Source: Macrocybe gigantea (Eukaryota; Basidiomycota; Agaricomycetes; Agaricales; Callistosporiaceae). Taken from it: a stretch of DNA of 64,000 bases. The stretch lies in assembly GCA_011319805.1 (NCBI GenBank), contig SJRY01000003.1, positions 124,001-188,000 of the forward strand. The letters run 5' to 3'. Below the pieces are notes generated by a model that searched no databases, was not told the origin of the DNA, and was given only the letters and a program-made list of their open reading frames with translations. Shown in pieces: positions 21,262 through 33,900 of the stretch (its first letter is position 1; every line of letters starts with the position of its first letter). Both the position numbers and the translations under genes were made by a program.

Positions 21262-21545
21262 ATGTCGGGATGGCGCAGCGGTTAGGGCAGCGGTTAAGCC
21301 CTCTGACGAGAACCTTCACAAGTTCAAAACTGCTTGCTCCACCGTTGGCTGTCTGGCACCGTTCCTGCGATAGCTGGCTTGGACATAGGTCATCACTGCA
21401 AACCTTCGGGGATGCACCAGTAGTTGCAGTGATGTGTCAGCGACAGCCGCGTAGGTCTCTGGACAGAGACCTTGTACTTTGCCACCCTCGGTGGCAGAGT
21501 CGCTCCAAGGGCTCCGGTGAGAGTACAGATCTCTGAGTTTTTGTC
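21262..21545 (+). repeat. Candidate tRNA-derived SINE or Pol III unit
   Basis: Begins with a tRNA-like head: box A TGGCGCAGCGG at 21271-21281 and a box B-like AAGTTCAAAAC at 21320-21330, spaced as in a tRNA gene. A body follows with perfect hairpins, AGGTCTCT/AGAGACCT at 21453-21472 and GCCACC/GGTGGC at 21481-21495, and the unit ends in a run of five T at 21538-21542, a Pol III terminator. A further hairpin GCCATC..GATGGC lies at about 21575-21590. The head does not fold into a clean tRNA by eye, so it is not called a tRNA gene. It could also be a tRNA pseudogene. Confidence 0.5.
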
Positions 21546-21850
21546 GGCCTGCGAGCGCCTCGATATGGGCACCAGCCATCTTCAGATGGCGACGGCGTAC
21601 TCCAACAGAGGATCCATTGAGATTTAAGCGTCGAAAGAGTAAATACGTACTAGTGAATACAACGTTCTACAACGAGGAAACAAGGAACTCGAGTTGCGAG
21701 GTGCTCACAATGGTTTGCAGTGACCAATTATAATCCCTTTCTCCCCATCTCTCCCTTGGCCTTCGCAGGGTGGGGAGAGCAACAAGATAGAACGCGGGCC
21801 ACGACGAAGCTCAACAGCAAAGCCTCATCATCTTTCAATCCTCATCGTGA

Positions 21851-22534
21851 TTAGAATCCCCTTCCACGCCCCCTTCCCCTTCCCCTCCCACGTCCTCGAT
21901 CGCCGCCCCGCCCGCGTCCCCTGCCCCTGACCTCCTCCTTCTTGCGGCCTTTGGGCTTCGGCGCGTCGTCGACGAGGAGGGTGTCGAGCGGGAGGGCATC
22001 GGGGAGGACGAAGTAGCGGATGTTGTTTCCGCGGATCGAGAGCGAGTCCAGCGTCGTCGGCTCGCGGTTTCGGGTGGTCATTTTGACGGTTTTAAGATGC
22101 GTGTTCATCTGCATGTCGACGCCTTTTGAATCAGGTCATCGATCGTGAGGGTGTGGGTGGAGGGATAGATTCAAAAGCGAGATCGTGAGAGGTCGGAAAC
22201 CAGATTAAGATAAAAAGTAGAGCGAAGTTGAAGAAAGGAATGATGTTAGACGACATATGTAGGGAACACGACGAGACGCACCTGTGATCGTCCCATGCAC
22301 AATAGACCCATTTTTCAGTTCGATTGTGACAGTCTCATTGTTCAATTTCATCAAAAACCTAAATCACAAGGAGAGAAACAAAACGTGAGCATCGCTTCTT
22401 TACTTCCTCGCGAAATCATTAAAAAAAACAATCAAGACAGAGGGAAAAAACATCAATCGCTTTCATTGAATTTTTTTCGCCTGCACATGATCAGAAAGAC
22501 CGAGAAAGAGCGATGAATACCTGACGAGCTTCAT
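21851..22534 (-). CDS. SMD1: Small nuclear ribonucleoprotein Sm D1
   Basis: Core spliceosomal Sm ring subunit. Exon 1 is only 14 coding bases (ATGAAGCTCGTCAG, 22534-22521); then [20 protein letters not shown] (Sm1 motif) and, after a second intron, [38 protein letters not shown] (Sm2) and the Arg-Gly tail ending GRGRGRGF. The tail is the usual substrate for arginine dimethylation that promotes SMN-type assembly. Length is as in the family, about 125 residues, and the frame is intact. The neighbouring upstream region is unusually long. Confidence 0.96.
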
Positions 22535-24429
22535 GATGGGCGACGATTACTTCTCGCTAACGTTGCGACAGCTGCTCCGTTGAAGGTCTTTGAAGAAGAT
22601 ATGATAACAAATCAACGTCTCGTCACGCCGCGCTTGTCGTTGAGGTATGTAGGCAAGAGTCTGGTATGGCGTCGGAGTTTCAATCTGACCTTGACCAAAT
22701 TTGGCTTGCCACCGCCATCGCTGGCGTTGACGCCACGGTGATGTGCTCGCGGCGGCGATGTATTCCTTCGTTTTGCGCGTTTAACAGGGTGTTCCAGTTT
22801 CTGAATCAAGACTATAAGTGCCTTTGGTATGGCTGCCCAAGAATTGTGCGGGAATTCGGTGTCAAACCCTTCTGCGACGGTCACGCCTCTCACAAAGTCT
22901 CAAGAAACATTTCGACAATCTCTGATCCTCACTGCTTAAATGTTTCTCAGGCTTTCTTCTTATCCGATGACACGTCTTTCTTGTCTAATGCGAGACGGTG
23001 CTCTAACACCCCGAACCAAACTCGGCTGCAGGGAACAGCCCCGCGTGTGTTCTGTTCCTGTCTCTGCGTACGCTCTATGCAACCCAACGCCAGTCCTTAG
23101 ACTGCTCAGCTCTTGCAAAATTGAGGAGGTGGAGACAAGACGCACCGACGGTGTAAATGCTCCATTTTTCCATAACCTATTTCGAGTGCAAGGAGACTCG
23201 CAATCGGGCTGCTTTGGATTGTGCACAACAACAATGACGACTGCCACCTCCAATTTCCGGTACATCGACTTGTAATCTCCGCCTGCGAATGAGACGAAGC
23301 TCAGAATCTTCGCCTTTGTGAACGATCCTGATCTCGCAATAACTCTGGAGGGATATCCGTCTTTCAGTCTGTCTTTTGGCGAAGAACGACGAAGGCTATG
23401 ACACTGTGCCTCTTTCATTTCAATGACCAGTGAACCCGAGCACACTAAAGAAAAGGGGATGCTCCGGAGTAATTCACCGGGCTTGGAGATTCAATGGATC
23501 ACGCCGTATCTTTTTTTTCGAGCAGCAGACTCCGGACTTGAAAGCTTCATGAGCCATTCATTCCGCCGCAAAATAAAACATAGCACTGCGTATGGGAAAA
23601 AAGGCGCGACATGAAGTATAATTATTGTACGTTACATCGTATATAGGTGTGTACGAGTTCAAGCACTGAAGCTAGTGCTGGTAGAACGAAAGGGGACAAA
23701 AAACGGACAGTAGGACCGTTATTATTAGGGTAGGTGAGCAAAAGGGCGGAGATGATAGATCGCATGAGAGATCATGAGGGGTGGATGAGTAGCAACGGTG
23801 GAGCGATGGTTATATAGCGATACCCAGACATCCTGGACCCGAGGATACAGAAAGGTCGAGATCGAAGGCTGGCAGGAGCGTGAAACATGTGGTGGGTCCG
23901 TAGAGCATTGTGCTTTTTGTAGTCCTTTCAGTGACAATGGGAAGAGACGTCGAGAGGATGTGCGCGTAACATGCGATGAGGATTCCACAGGAGAATAGCC
24001 AGCGAGTCGAGAGGGGAAGTTGGAAGGGTGAAAGAAGATTGGGATGGGGTTGGGAGCGGGGGATTGGGATATATCAGGGAGATGAATGATAAACGATTGA
24101 AAAAGAAAAGAAAAAAAAAAAAGAAGCGATTGCCATGAATTACCAGTTAAAAGCCCATATGGAAAAAGGAAAAAGGAAAAAAAAAAAAAGACAATGCGTA
24201 GGTGAAATACCATGTATGTTATATTATATAAAAAAAGATCTTGCAATAGTTCAAGGATCAGGTTATGGTGAGGGCAAAATAAAAACAGATATAGAAAAGA
24301 GATGGAGGAACGAAATCGTCTCGGGTCGTGAACATAAAAGAGAGAAAAATAAGACGAAAAAACCAAGAGCAATAAGGATACTCGAAATAAGATAAGATTA
24401 CAACCCAGAAAAGGGTGAGAAAGGCATGC
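22535..24429. other. Long intergenic region, no supported gene
   Basis: About 1.9 kb between SmD1 and the acidic protein. Open frames exist on both strands (for example 22960-23445 minus and 22666-23100 plus) but none shows domain features and they overlap each other. The part from 24100 to 24400 is A-rich on plus with poly-A runs (24106-24122, 24166-24190). I see no RNA gene. Confidence 0.4.
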
Positions 24430-26126
24430 TCATAGCTGGATGTCGACCATCTCGTCATCGTCGTCGTCGTCGATATCAATGATATACTTGTTAGGTTTGA
24501 GCATCGAGAACTCGCCATCGTTTTGGGCAATTTCATCCTCATCCTCGCTCCCCGTGCCAAGCCAGAGTCGTCATCGTCCTCGGCTATGAAGAACTTTGGC
24601 GATTTTCCCCGAGCACCAAAGGGAGCAGACGCAGAGACGCGTAAAAAAGGCCGGCGAGTGGCCGTCTGACTAGAGCTCGATCTGAGCATGCTGCCAAGAA
24701 TCTCCCAGCGGCTCTGCCAGTCGACGGTCTCGAACGCCGCGCATTTGTCGCCTGTGCGGACGTTGGGTGGCAAAGTGTCGTAAGACAAGCCGAAATGCTT
24801 CTTTGAGGGGGACAGGATCTTGTAGATCGCGGGGGCTGCCAACGACGGAGCAGGCGTTTTGCGTTTTGTCAAGGGAGAGAGGCTCAGATCGGTGTGTTCG
24901 AAGGAGACGTTTGCGGGAGAAGGTGAGCGGCTCCCGATTCCGTCGAGTACCATCGACTCATCGTAGACAGGGCTAGGGGTGCCTCGCCCTACAGAGAACA
25001 GCGAATCCACATCGCTGTCACTCTCGACTAAAGTGGCATCCGAGTCATCGCTGCTCCCTGACGTAGGCGAGGCTCGCATCTCGACGTCTGTCTCGTCGCC
25101 GCCCGGCGCGACAATGACGATCGGCTGAGGCCGTGTCTTCTCCTTGCAAGTCACCGGGGCAATAGGGCCCTTCTGCAAGTGACGGAGCATATCATACATC
25201 CAGAGGTGCTTCGCTATCGTCCACATCGGAACCGCGGCATACACTCGGTCAGAGTGCACACACATCGGATTGCGTAACGCAGAGAGGTCTCCGCGGCGTG
25301 GGTAGCTCGTCATCGCGGGTAGCCCAGAGGACGGCGTCGGCGTAGCGGCGGTGACGATGTCGCGGAAGATGGACATGGTCAGGAGATCATCGTCCTTTTC
25401 AAACAGCTGACGGTCCCAATTGTCCTCGCGGAGAGACCAGAACCATTTGAGGTGGCCAAAGGCCTGCCGGGAGTACCCGTGCTGCGCGAAAACGCGAGCT
25501 GGCAGCGTGGTTGCCGCTATGGCGGAGCTGTAGTGCGGAGACAGCATGGAAGGGGTGTACTCGGACCTCCTGTGTGACGAGCTCTTCATGGCGCCGGGCG
25601 GTTTGGTCAAGGGACGCGAAGGGATAGACAGAGACAGGTCGATATCCATATCCACATCAGAGGGGATGTCGTCCTCGTAGAACGTTCCGTTGATTATGTT
25701 AGATATTATAGCGTCTTCGTCGGCGGGGTTCAAGGGGATGGGAGACGATATGGAAGAAGAGGGTATGTCAGCGTCAGTCGATAGGTCACTGAGGGTGGTT
25801 ATGTCACGTTCACTAGCTTCTTCCGGGATAGGCTCGGCCCAAGTGGGTCTGTTCGAATAAGATTTAGTGCTGGACGTTGGTTCATCGCGATCTGCGTGGC
25901 GCGATTCGTCCATGGTTGCGCGAAAGCCAAGTCGACTAGTCGGCCTGGTAGGTATAACAGAGTCGCGTTCGTGCGTGTCGCCTGGCCATGTACCGGCTCG
26001 ACGAACGCCGTAGCAGCTCTGATCCGCGATGTCTGACTCACACTGGTATCCGTTGCCACGACCGGGCTTGGGGCGGTCCTCTCCGTCGTACCTCATGGCG
26101 GGTTCGAGTATGTCTGAGATATCCAC
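24430..26126 (-). CDS. Disordered acidic protein of unknown function
   Basis: An essentially single-exon frame starting MDISDILEPAMRYDGEDR at 26126. It is rich in Ser, Pro and Asp with acidic patches (DIPSDVDMDIDLSLSI, SSDDSDATLVESDSDVDSLF) and SP/TP sites such as GTPSPVYDE and RSPSPANV, which suggests a phosphorylated nuclear regulator. One better-folded block lies in the middle: FGHLKWFWSLREDNWDRQLF to MWTIAKHLWMYDMLRHLQ. Near 24548-24562 the frame slips by one base; the shifted frame continues GSEDEDEIAQNDGEF and ends DDDEMVDIQL, clearly the natural C terminus, so an assembly indel is likely. No family is recognised. It shows no membrane segment or signal peptide. Confidence 0.7.
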
Positions 26127-27123
26127 AAGCGTCGGTGTTGAGGACGGGTGATTATATATAATGAGTGGAATAACAGGCGGAATTTTGGGAGAGCACGGCG
26201 CTGGCGGAGACGTCCTTGTCGTTTGCTCTGGTTGCCCTAAATACTACAGGTCACCAGACGCGGGTACACGGTTGCCAGAGAGTGAAAAGAAACAATCAGA
26301 AAACAGAGATACAAGACGACATAACCATAAGCAACTTACAACGAGGAACGGAGGAGGTAGGCTGAGGCGCTACCTTGAGGAGACGGCGAGGAAGGAATAC
26401 AGGATGAAGAACGAAGGAATGAGCGGACCCACATTTCAAGCAGAACACGCGGCACGTGACTAGCATCAAAATGTGGACTGCCAACAATGCTTCCCCGTAT
26501 GGCAATTATCGTGAACATGCCCGGAAAATCCATCGTTTCATGTTGGCAAGACGGACTTGCTGTGCAGGACGAAGCTCTACGAGTCAGTGCAATGAAACGG
26601 AGCAAATGCTATGAGACGGATGACGGAAATAAATTTAATTCCCTTCACGACTGAGAAGCGTGCCATGTGCACATGTGTGACGCGGCACGCGACTCATGAA
26701 AATGACACCTTTGAGCTCTCAGTCGACCGTGCCCCAATCCGCGGGTAGAACGAGACATGGGCTTTTGCGCACGCAACGGTCTCTGCTCTCCGTGCAGTGT
26801 TTCTGTCTTCCTTTCTTCTGCCCCAGTCACGCCAAGAACGTAGCTGTCGGCGGATAATGCAGTATGTCACCAATGAGACAACTTGCTCTAACTGGCTTGG
26901 GCGCTTTTTACTTTTATGCCGGCTATGTTAACGTCACCAACATCGCCTACGACATGTACATGCTAACATGCACATCTAATGCGAAGACAGCGTATCAATT
27001 TCGACGTAGACCGAATTCCATAGGCACGTCTATTCATGCGTTTTCTGGAGATATACAGGCCCATTCACATATTATACAATAAAAAAAAGGAAAGGTGGGC
27101 TGGAAACATGCCTCACCGGACAT
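26127..27123. other. Intergenic region, no supported gene
   Basis: Contains the upstream region of the acidic protein (a TATA-like attatatataatg near 26152) and the 3' side of the SDR gene. Short overlapping frames around 26296-26605 have no recognisable features. Confidence 0.35.
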
Positions 27124-28251
27124 TTACCAAGCACGATGCCCTCCATCGACGATAATGCTGTAATCATTTGCGTCACTCACCAGCCTAAGCGAAACAACAA
27201 ATTCGATCAGGCTTACTCGCTGCCGGTGCAGAACGTAGACCCCTCTCCTGCCAGCCAAAGGACGGCACCTCGCAGTTCGTCAGGTCTGCCGAGGCGTCCG
27301 AGCGGATTTTGGGCGGACCATTCCTTCATGAGGTGAGGCCTCGTATCCAAAAAGGCTCGCGTCATTCTGATTCACGAAAGCACAAATTTAGAACTTTTCC
27401 GGAATTACTGAAAAAAATGAAAAGATACTTTGTATAAATGTATCCGGGGCTGAGCGTGTTCACTCTGATTCCTTTGACGCCGAGTTCGCACGCCATAGAC
27501 CGAGCCATTTGGAGAACCGCCGACTTGCTGGTGTTGTACGCTACCCAGTGCTGATCCTATTCAGACAAAGTGAGATAGCAGTGTTGATGATAGGACACTT
27601 AGAGGCCTCACCTGGTTCGCGATGCTTCCGCTCATGCTGGCGGTAAGAATGATGCTTCCGGGGATGCCGAGGCGCACCATTTCCCTGCCGGCAGCTTGAG
27701 CCGTGAACAGAACACCGTTGATATTGACGTCGATCAGCTGTTCAAGGCGGAGAATGACATTGCCATCAACGGAAGCTTTTCATTCAACGGAGATGTTCAC
27801 CAACCTTTTTAAACTCTTCAGCGGGGTACTCCAAGCACTCTGCGCCCCTCAAAATCCCGGCGTTCGCAAAGCAGACGTCAATCCTGCCTTCCTTCTTCAC
27901 GATGTCCTCCACGACCTTCCACATCCCCTTCTGGTCCGTGACGTCCCCGCACACATACTCCAGCCTGCCCCTCTTGCCGCCCTCGAGCGGTGACAGCTGC
28001 GCAGCCCAGTCGCGCACCTTGCGCCACTCCCCGTCGGGCTGCTCAGGCACGTCGAGGCAGTACACGACGGCGCCCACTTCGGCAAAGGCGAGCGCGGCCT
28101 CGAGCCCAATGCCGCGGTGCCCGCCCGTGACGAGCGCAACTTTGTCGACGAGCGCGAACTGGGAAAGTGCGCTGCGCGTGGGCGGCAGCGAGGCGAGCGC
28201 CGCTGCGACACCGACGGAGCGTTCGGTAGTTCTGGTCTGTGTGGATGACAT
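27124..28251 (-). CDS. Classical short-chain dehydrogenase/reductase
   Basis: NAD(P)-dependent oxidoreductase with a Rossmann fold. Start at MSSTQTRTTERSVG (28251). Motifs: cofactor loop VTGGHRGIGLEAALAFAEVG, then CGDVTDQKGMW, CFANAGILRG (NAG), DVNINGVLFTAQAAGREM, the catalytic SASMSG..YNTSKSAVLQ (Ser, Tyr-x-x-x-Lys), GIRVNTLSPGYIYT, and the C-terminal DIIVDGGHRAW. Five or so exons; the last is under 40 bases and is joined through a 58-base intron after a GSE codon run. Family members closest in look are fungal sorbose reductase/mannitol or arabinitol dehydrogenase-type enzymes (SOU1-like), but the substrate is inferred only from general resemblance. Insertion after EEFKK near 27784-27810 differs slightly between possible splice choices. 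Confidence 0.87.
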
Positions 28252-29858
28252 TCTTTGGTCTACTCTACTAGATGTGGTGGTGGTGTTCTTGGAAGGGTGC
28301 AAGGCAGAGAATGGGGGTTTTAGGGGTTGGAAAAGTCAGACAGTTCCCGGCACACACTTTTCCCGCTTCCCGCCATCCTTTTTATATCCTCCTCAGCGTG
28401 TGAAGCTCATCGAAGCTGTTTGTGGACTGCCAGTGACTCCGCACGTGTGAAGAGGCTAGAACATTTCCCTGCGCGATGCAACACCCTCTAAAACACCACA
28501 GGACGACTCAAAATGACGTATGGTCTAGCATACAAGAAATGGCCGGCCCGCCATCCCGTTACTGCCTACTTACGGTCTAGTGATTGGCATCCATTCATTC
28601 ATCCAAGCATGCCTATCGTCATAGCCTGTTAAGACAATCATGCATCTACACTACCCCAATTCTGTCTCTAAATCCACCGCTCTCGTCCTATCTTCTTCCA
28701 TCTGCGGCTCATAGAACCGACCAGCCCAAGTCCGAAGCGTTCTCAAGCCGTCGAAACAACGCCGGGCAGCACTGAGAACGAGATTTTGCAAAGGCTGGTC
28801 TCGCCCCCGCGGGGACTTAATAAAAATAAATGCACTGGCCTAAGCCATAGTTCTCGGGTGTGAGAATGCTGTCACCGATGATCCGTTCTATTTTCCGAGC
28901 TCTTTTGTAAAAGCTACGAAATCAAGGGTGAAATCTCACAGCTACGTTGCCTGCAAGTTCTATCATCAGGTTCGTATGGTATCGTGCCCAGGCCTGTGGA
29001 CGATGGGCGAGACACCCCCAAACTCGCTATCTAGGTCGAGCTTGTCCGCCTCAAAGCCAGGCAATTTTGAACATCGTTGTTCTGGGTTTAGAAGGTGATG
29101 TCAGGTTTCCTCGAGACCGAGTTCCACCGGTGGGTCCAGCTCACTCGAAATATCGTCCAAATGCAAGATGGAGAGAACCATATATCCAACATGGAAGATT
29201 CCGTAGATTTCCAGCATTCTCAGGGTGCAGTCGTCAAAATTCCATTCAAAGGCAGGTTGCCACCGTGGCGCACTTCCAGGCCTCACATCAGCAGAGGACT
29301 GTATGAATCTCGCTCAAATACTCGTAGTGAGAATATCGCGTAAAATCAGTTACGCCGATCTCCTCAATTGGACTGAAAACTATCCCGATGTCTTGCACCA
29401 ACGTCGAACTCAACGCGCCTGGCAAGTCGTCCAAACTCGACACGGATTAGTTCAATGAAGATCTGACACCTGTTCCTTGGCAGATCAGTCGACACGGGCG
29501 GAGGCATTCTTTGGTGGCCTCTCAAAATCCGTTCAGACAAGTTCCATTCGTGATATCATTCTTTGAACAATGCTATTACAACGCAGATCACTGCTGTCAG
29601 CGTCGAACATCTGTCTTCTGGAATGTCTTCCACTCCGCCTGTTTTCTGCGACAGAACTTGAATGAATACGCACCGAACAACCATAAAAGCCTGTGCATGT
29701 GTCCCAAAGACCCACCAGTTCGCCCCTCAAGTGAACTTTGTCCAAACAACATCCCTAGCAATTCATCTCTGAATCGAAACTCGCGTACGACTTCGTTTTT
29801 TCTCTGCGTGTGTCGCCTTGTTGTGTCTAACATATTCGTTCTGCATTCGTGCAACAGT
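28252..29858. other. Long upstream region of the lectin gene
   Basis: About 1.6 kb with no supported gene. A plus frame at 29511 runs in frame into the lectin, but the part before 29859 has no domain features and many Cys/Phe residues of untranslated character. A frame at 29095-29343 looks mildly protein-like but has no recognisable family. Confidence 0.35.
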
Positions 29859-30975
29859 ATGACCTCCTGGGGAGAAAACCGTCTCGACCTCTTCGTCGTC
29901 GGCACCGATTCGGCGCTCTACCACAAAGCCTGGGACGGCAGCGCCTGGCGCCCCTCTCCTAGCGACTGGGAGCGCCTCGGCGGGATCATTCTCTTCGAGC
30001 CCGTCTCCGTTTCCTGGGGCCCCAACCGTCTCGACATCTTCGCTGTCGGCAGCGACTCTGCCCTGTACCACAAGTGGTGGGACGGCCAGAGGTGGGGTCC
30101 CAGCCCGTTGGACTGGGAGAACCTCGGCGGCAAGTGGATGGAGAAGCCCTCCGTCGTCTCCTGGGGCACGGGCCGCCTTGACGTGTTCCTCGTTGGCGAG
30201 GACCGCAGCTTGTACCAGAAATTCTTTGACGGCACCCGCTGGAACAGCGGATTCGTCAACATGGGCGGGAAGCACCTGGCCTCGCCCTCCGTCGTCTCCT
30301 GGGGCCTCAACCGCATCGACATCTTCACCACTGGGACAGACAGCGCCATTTACCACAAATGGTGGGACGGACAGAGGTGGGGACCTAGCGGAGCAGACGG
30401 CGCCTACGAACGCATGGGCGGCGCAGCCGTCGGCCGGCCCAAGGCAGTCTGCTGGGGCTCGAACCGCATCGACCTCTTCTGCATCGGCCTCGACTCGGCG
30501 CTGTATCACAAGTGGTGGGATGGCTCTCGATGGGGACCCAGCGGCGCTTCTGGCGGTTGGGAGCACATGGCAGGCGTCTGCCGCGGCACTCCCGAAGTCG
30601 TAGCTTGGGGCAAAGATCGCCTCGACGTATTTGTCATAGGTATGGAAAGCTTCATTTTCCTCTAGAACCGCCAAGCATAGCGGACTCACCGACGTCGGTC
30701 ACTTGACAGGTACCGACTCGGCCGTCTATCACAAATGGTGGGATGGAAAGTCTTGGGGCCCTAGCGTTACGGGCTATGAGAGGATGGGCGGCATAGTCAC
30801 TCGGGATGTCACTGCCGTCTGTTGGGGTCCGAACCGCATCGACATGTTCGTCATCGGGACGGGAGGCAATACCCATCACAAGGCGTGGTCCCTGTCCACT
30901 GGCTGGGCTCCATCGTTGACCGACTACGAAAATCTGGGCGGAGTCAGCTACACACCGGTCGCTCCGGCATCCTAA
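29859..30975 (+). CDS. Seven-bladed beta-propeller lectin, PLL-like
   Basis: Two exons (29859-30639, 30710-30975) give 348 residues. The protein is seven tandem blades of about 48 residues, each reading roughly [37 protein letters not shown]. The [11 protein letters not shown] word recurs in blades 1, 2, 4, 5 and 6, is changed in blade 3 ([11 protein letters not shown]) and blade 7 (GNTHHKAWS). This pattern is that of the PLL-like lectins known from Photorhabdus and other bacteria, which bind fucose and related sugars between blades. No signal peptide is seen at the chosen start, as in many fungal cytoplasmic defence lectins. Sugar specificity and role are inference. Base composition is GC-richer than the flanks. 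Confidence 0.85.
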
Positions 30976-33900
30976 GCGAGTAGTGCTCCAAAGCGCAAGT
31001 GACCATGTGTCCCGATGTTATCTTTCCTTGTCTTTTGAATGTCAGAGCTGTTCCCTGCCCCTCGTTTACTTGGACTCTCGTTTGATAGCTTCATACTAGT
31101 GCTCGTTGTAGTTTGTATCTGCGGACTCGTGTATTGTGACCTAGGTGATATTTGATGTGCTCTCAGGAATCTGAAGTTGAGCCACCTTGTCTTCAGAGCT
31201 GTGACGCGCTCGAAAATCGGCGAAAGAGAATGAGGATACATCGTCGCAATTGGCTCTTTTACCGATCACTAGGAAAGCTAGGGCAAGTTGTCAAGATCTT
31301 GCCCGAACAGATGGCAAGCAAAGCCAAGAGCAAAGCCACAAGTGACAAAGAAACAGGTGTCTCGGTCCAATGTTCAACCTCCTTCAACACAACGTTCTCC
31401 ACCAAAGTGCCAACAGGAAAGGAACTCTTTCTGGAGGGGCCACCCAGACTCATCCAGCTCAGAGCAGACCAACGAATTGTGTCAGATTGTAGCGCGGACA
31501 TTCTTAGTAAGAGGCCAGTCGATTCTCGATAGCAAACATGTTGGGCGGAATAGCAAGCCGATCCGATGCAAGCACCCGCCGCAAGTTACGTACGCCAGGT
31601 CCCTTCATCCGAGAGCCGGTGCTCTTCGACAAAGAAACACTAAACAAGCATGAATACTCGTTCTGGACACGATGGTGGTTAAGAGGAATGGCGCCGCGAC
31701 GAAGTGGGGACTCTAACATAGTGTCAGTAGAGTGTGTCATTCACGATGTTCTTGCTTGCCTATAGGCTTGAAGATTTGATGTAAATATCTTAGCCGCATT
31801 TTCCAAAACCCCTGGTTTTGCCCGCACTCTGTGATTTCGTCGTCGGCGCGACAGTCGCCTAAAGCATGTTCCAAAAGAGAACAAAAGGGGAAGACTCCAT
31901 CCGCCGCACTGCGCCTAGAGAAAGCTCAGGTCGCCGGGCGGCATCGCGTCCTGCAAAAGTCGGAAGTGCTTATATCATGAAAATGAACAAAAGAAGATAA
32001 AACAAAAGAGTGCAAGAGAAAGAAACGACGTATTCTATTCTTGTAGGCAGAGGTGCTTGACACTGATCGCCGGCGTTCACACAATTCGCCAACCAAATAA
32101 ATCGCCGACGCCTAGAACTAAGACTCGCCATTTTTTCTTCATCTGCCCTTGTCATCGGAAATCTCGCTTAGCCTCCATGCTCATCGGCTGAGAGCAACTG
32201 TGTATCGTGTTGTCGCAGGATTCTCTTAATCGGCATGAAGGAATGCGAGGAGCGTTACTGGCCGGTGAAGCAAGACTATGTATAGTCTGTTGATGTGTGC
32301 TAAGGAAGATGACAGAAAGGAGGGAAGCGTCCTGGAGGAAGGCATAGGAAGAACCCAGAAGGTCGCAGCAAATTCCCACTTGATGTTCTTTCATTCACTT
32401 TCCCCCTCTTTCTCTTGTCTTCGCCCGCGGCGATAAGAGGATAGCGACGGCTTACCAGGCTGTGTCTCTTATGACAGATGATTCGATGGCATGGGGATAG
32501 CAAATTCGGCCGGCTTGTGATTTGTAGTTCCTGATGTCATTCTTGGTGCTTTATTGCCATTGCCATTTCGTTTTTGCATTGCGTTGATATCATTTGTCCG
32601 AGTCACCATTGTTCGAATCACGGGTGCGTTCGATTAAGCGATCAGCTGAATTTTTTTTTTTCCTTTTTTTGATATCAAAGAAGGAAGGAAGGCGTCCAAG
32701 TTCAACGCACGCCGCCGGCGAATGAAGGCGCGCCATTCGAATAAAGCGCTCATACATTGCCACGTTTTGTTCCAACTAGCATAGCATTCACAGGAAATAG
32801 AACAAAGGGTCTCTTTTTCATTTGTTCGATACGGAGATGTGAAATGGCATCAAGGTTCAATATACGTAGGATAAGGTGTACGTACGTTTTTGTATATTCG
32901 CGGCGATTGCCAGAAGTAGCGTTGGAGAGAAATTGTGGCGCTGCGCGAACTGGGGCCGTGGCAAAACGATATCGATGAGCTTGCGATTCTATCGATGACT
33001 GCAAGACGTTGTCGGGATGAAAGACTTGTGCGTGGCTCGAACAACACGATGAGGGTGAGCAATCTCCCCAAAGGTTGCTAAGACAGACCCATTAAGGATC
33101 GTGGATGGGCCCCTGATAAGAATGGGATGCGAATGGGTTGGACGTATAACGTACTTACCTAGTGCCAAGATGACAAGACCAGGAGATCGGATGTGAAAGA
33201 TTTATCGAGATTCGATTAGCTCAGCGCCGAAGGGAACGACGAATAAATGAGCTGGCGATATATAAGACGGTGCTTGGCCGAGATGGGTAGGCTGATAGGC
33301 GCGCAAACGTCAGGCGTCACGAGGTGGTGCCTAGTCTGGGTTGCTGTCGCAGGGCCTTGAAAACTTGTCTGACGAGTCATCTGAAAGCGGGACCAAGGGG
33401 AATAAAAGGGATGCGTTGTGGAAAGCGGAAGACGAAAGGGGCGAGAGGTCCTTCGATGACAGGTAAAGCGCATGGTCGACGTCGAGAGTTCTAGGTTGCT
33501 TCGCATCATTCGAGCACCTAGCAGTGCCGCCGTATGCGCACGCGCGTCACGAGCACGCTGGCGTTCTCACCATCCTGAGAGCCATTTTTCTGTATTCGAC
33601 GATTCTCGATCGCAGATACGAATATTCCATGCTATGCTTTATCAGAAAGAGAGCCGGGGGTTTAGAACCCGAAAGCGCTGGTCAGGCGGCGTATTCGTGG
33701 TTGTGCGCGATAGGGCAGGCCGTGTACATGTTGCGTTGGGGATGGATCATAGTCGTCCCTTCACGTTCTCGCGTTCCCACCGCGTGCAGAGTGGTTCAGA
33801 GCTTGGCCAAACAAGAGACAGGCAATCTCCAGGTATCGGATAAGCGCGGCATTGCCCCTCCCGACCTCCACGCGGATTCTCGTGCGGGATTCTCTCCGAA

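Noticed and set aside
22960..23445. 161-codon minus frame and overlapping plus frames upstream of SmD1
   Set aside because: Frames on opposite strands overlap, none has domain features, and no start context or splice logic joins them to a gene.
29511..29858. In-frame N-terminal extension of the lectin
   Set aside because: The extension has no propeller repeat, no clear signal peptide and an untranslated-like composition; the ATG at 29859 begins exactly at the first blade.
29763..30690. Long minus frame over the lectin gene
   Set aside because: It is the antisense of a GC-rich repeated coding sequence, which often stays open; the plus frame explains the repeats.
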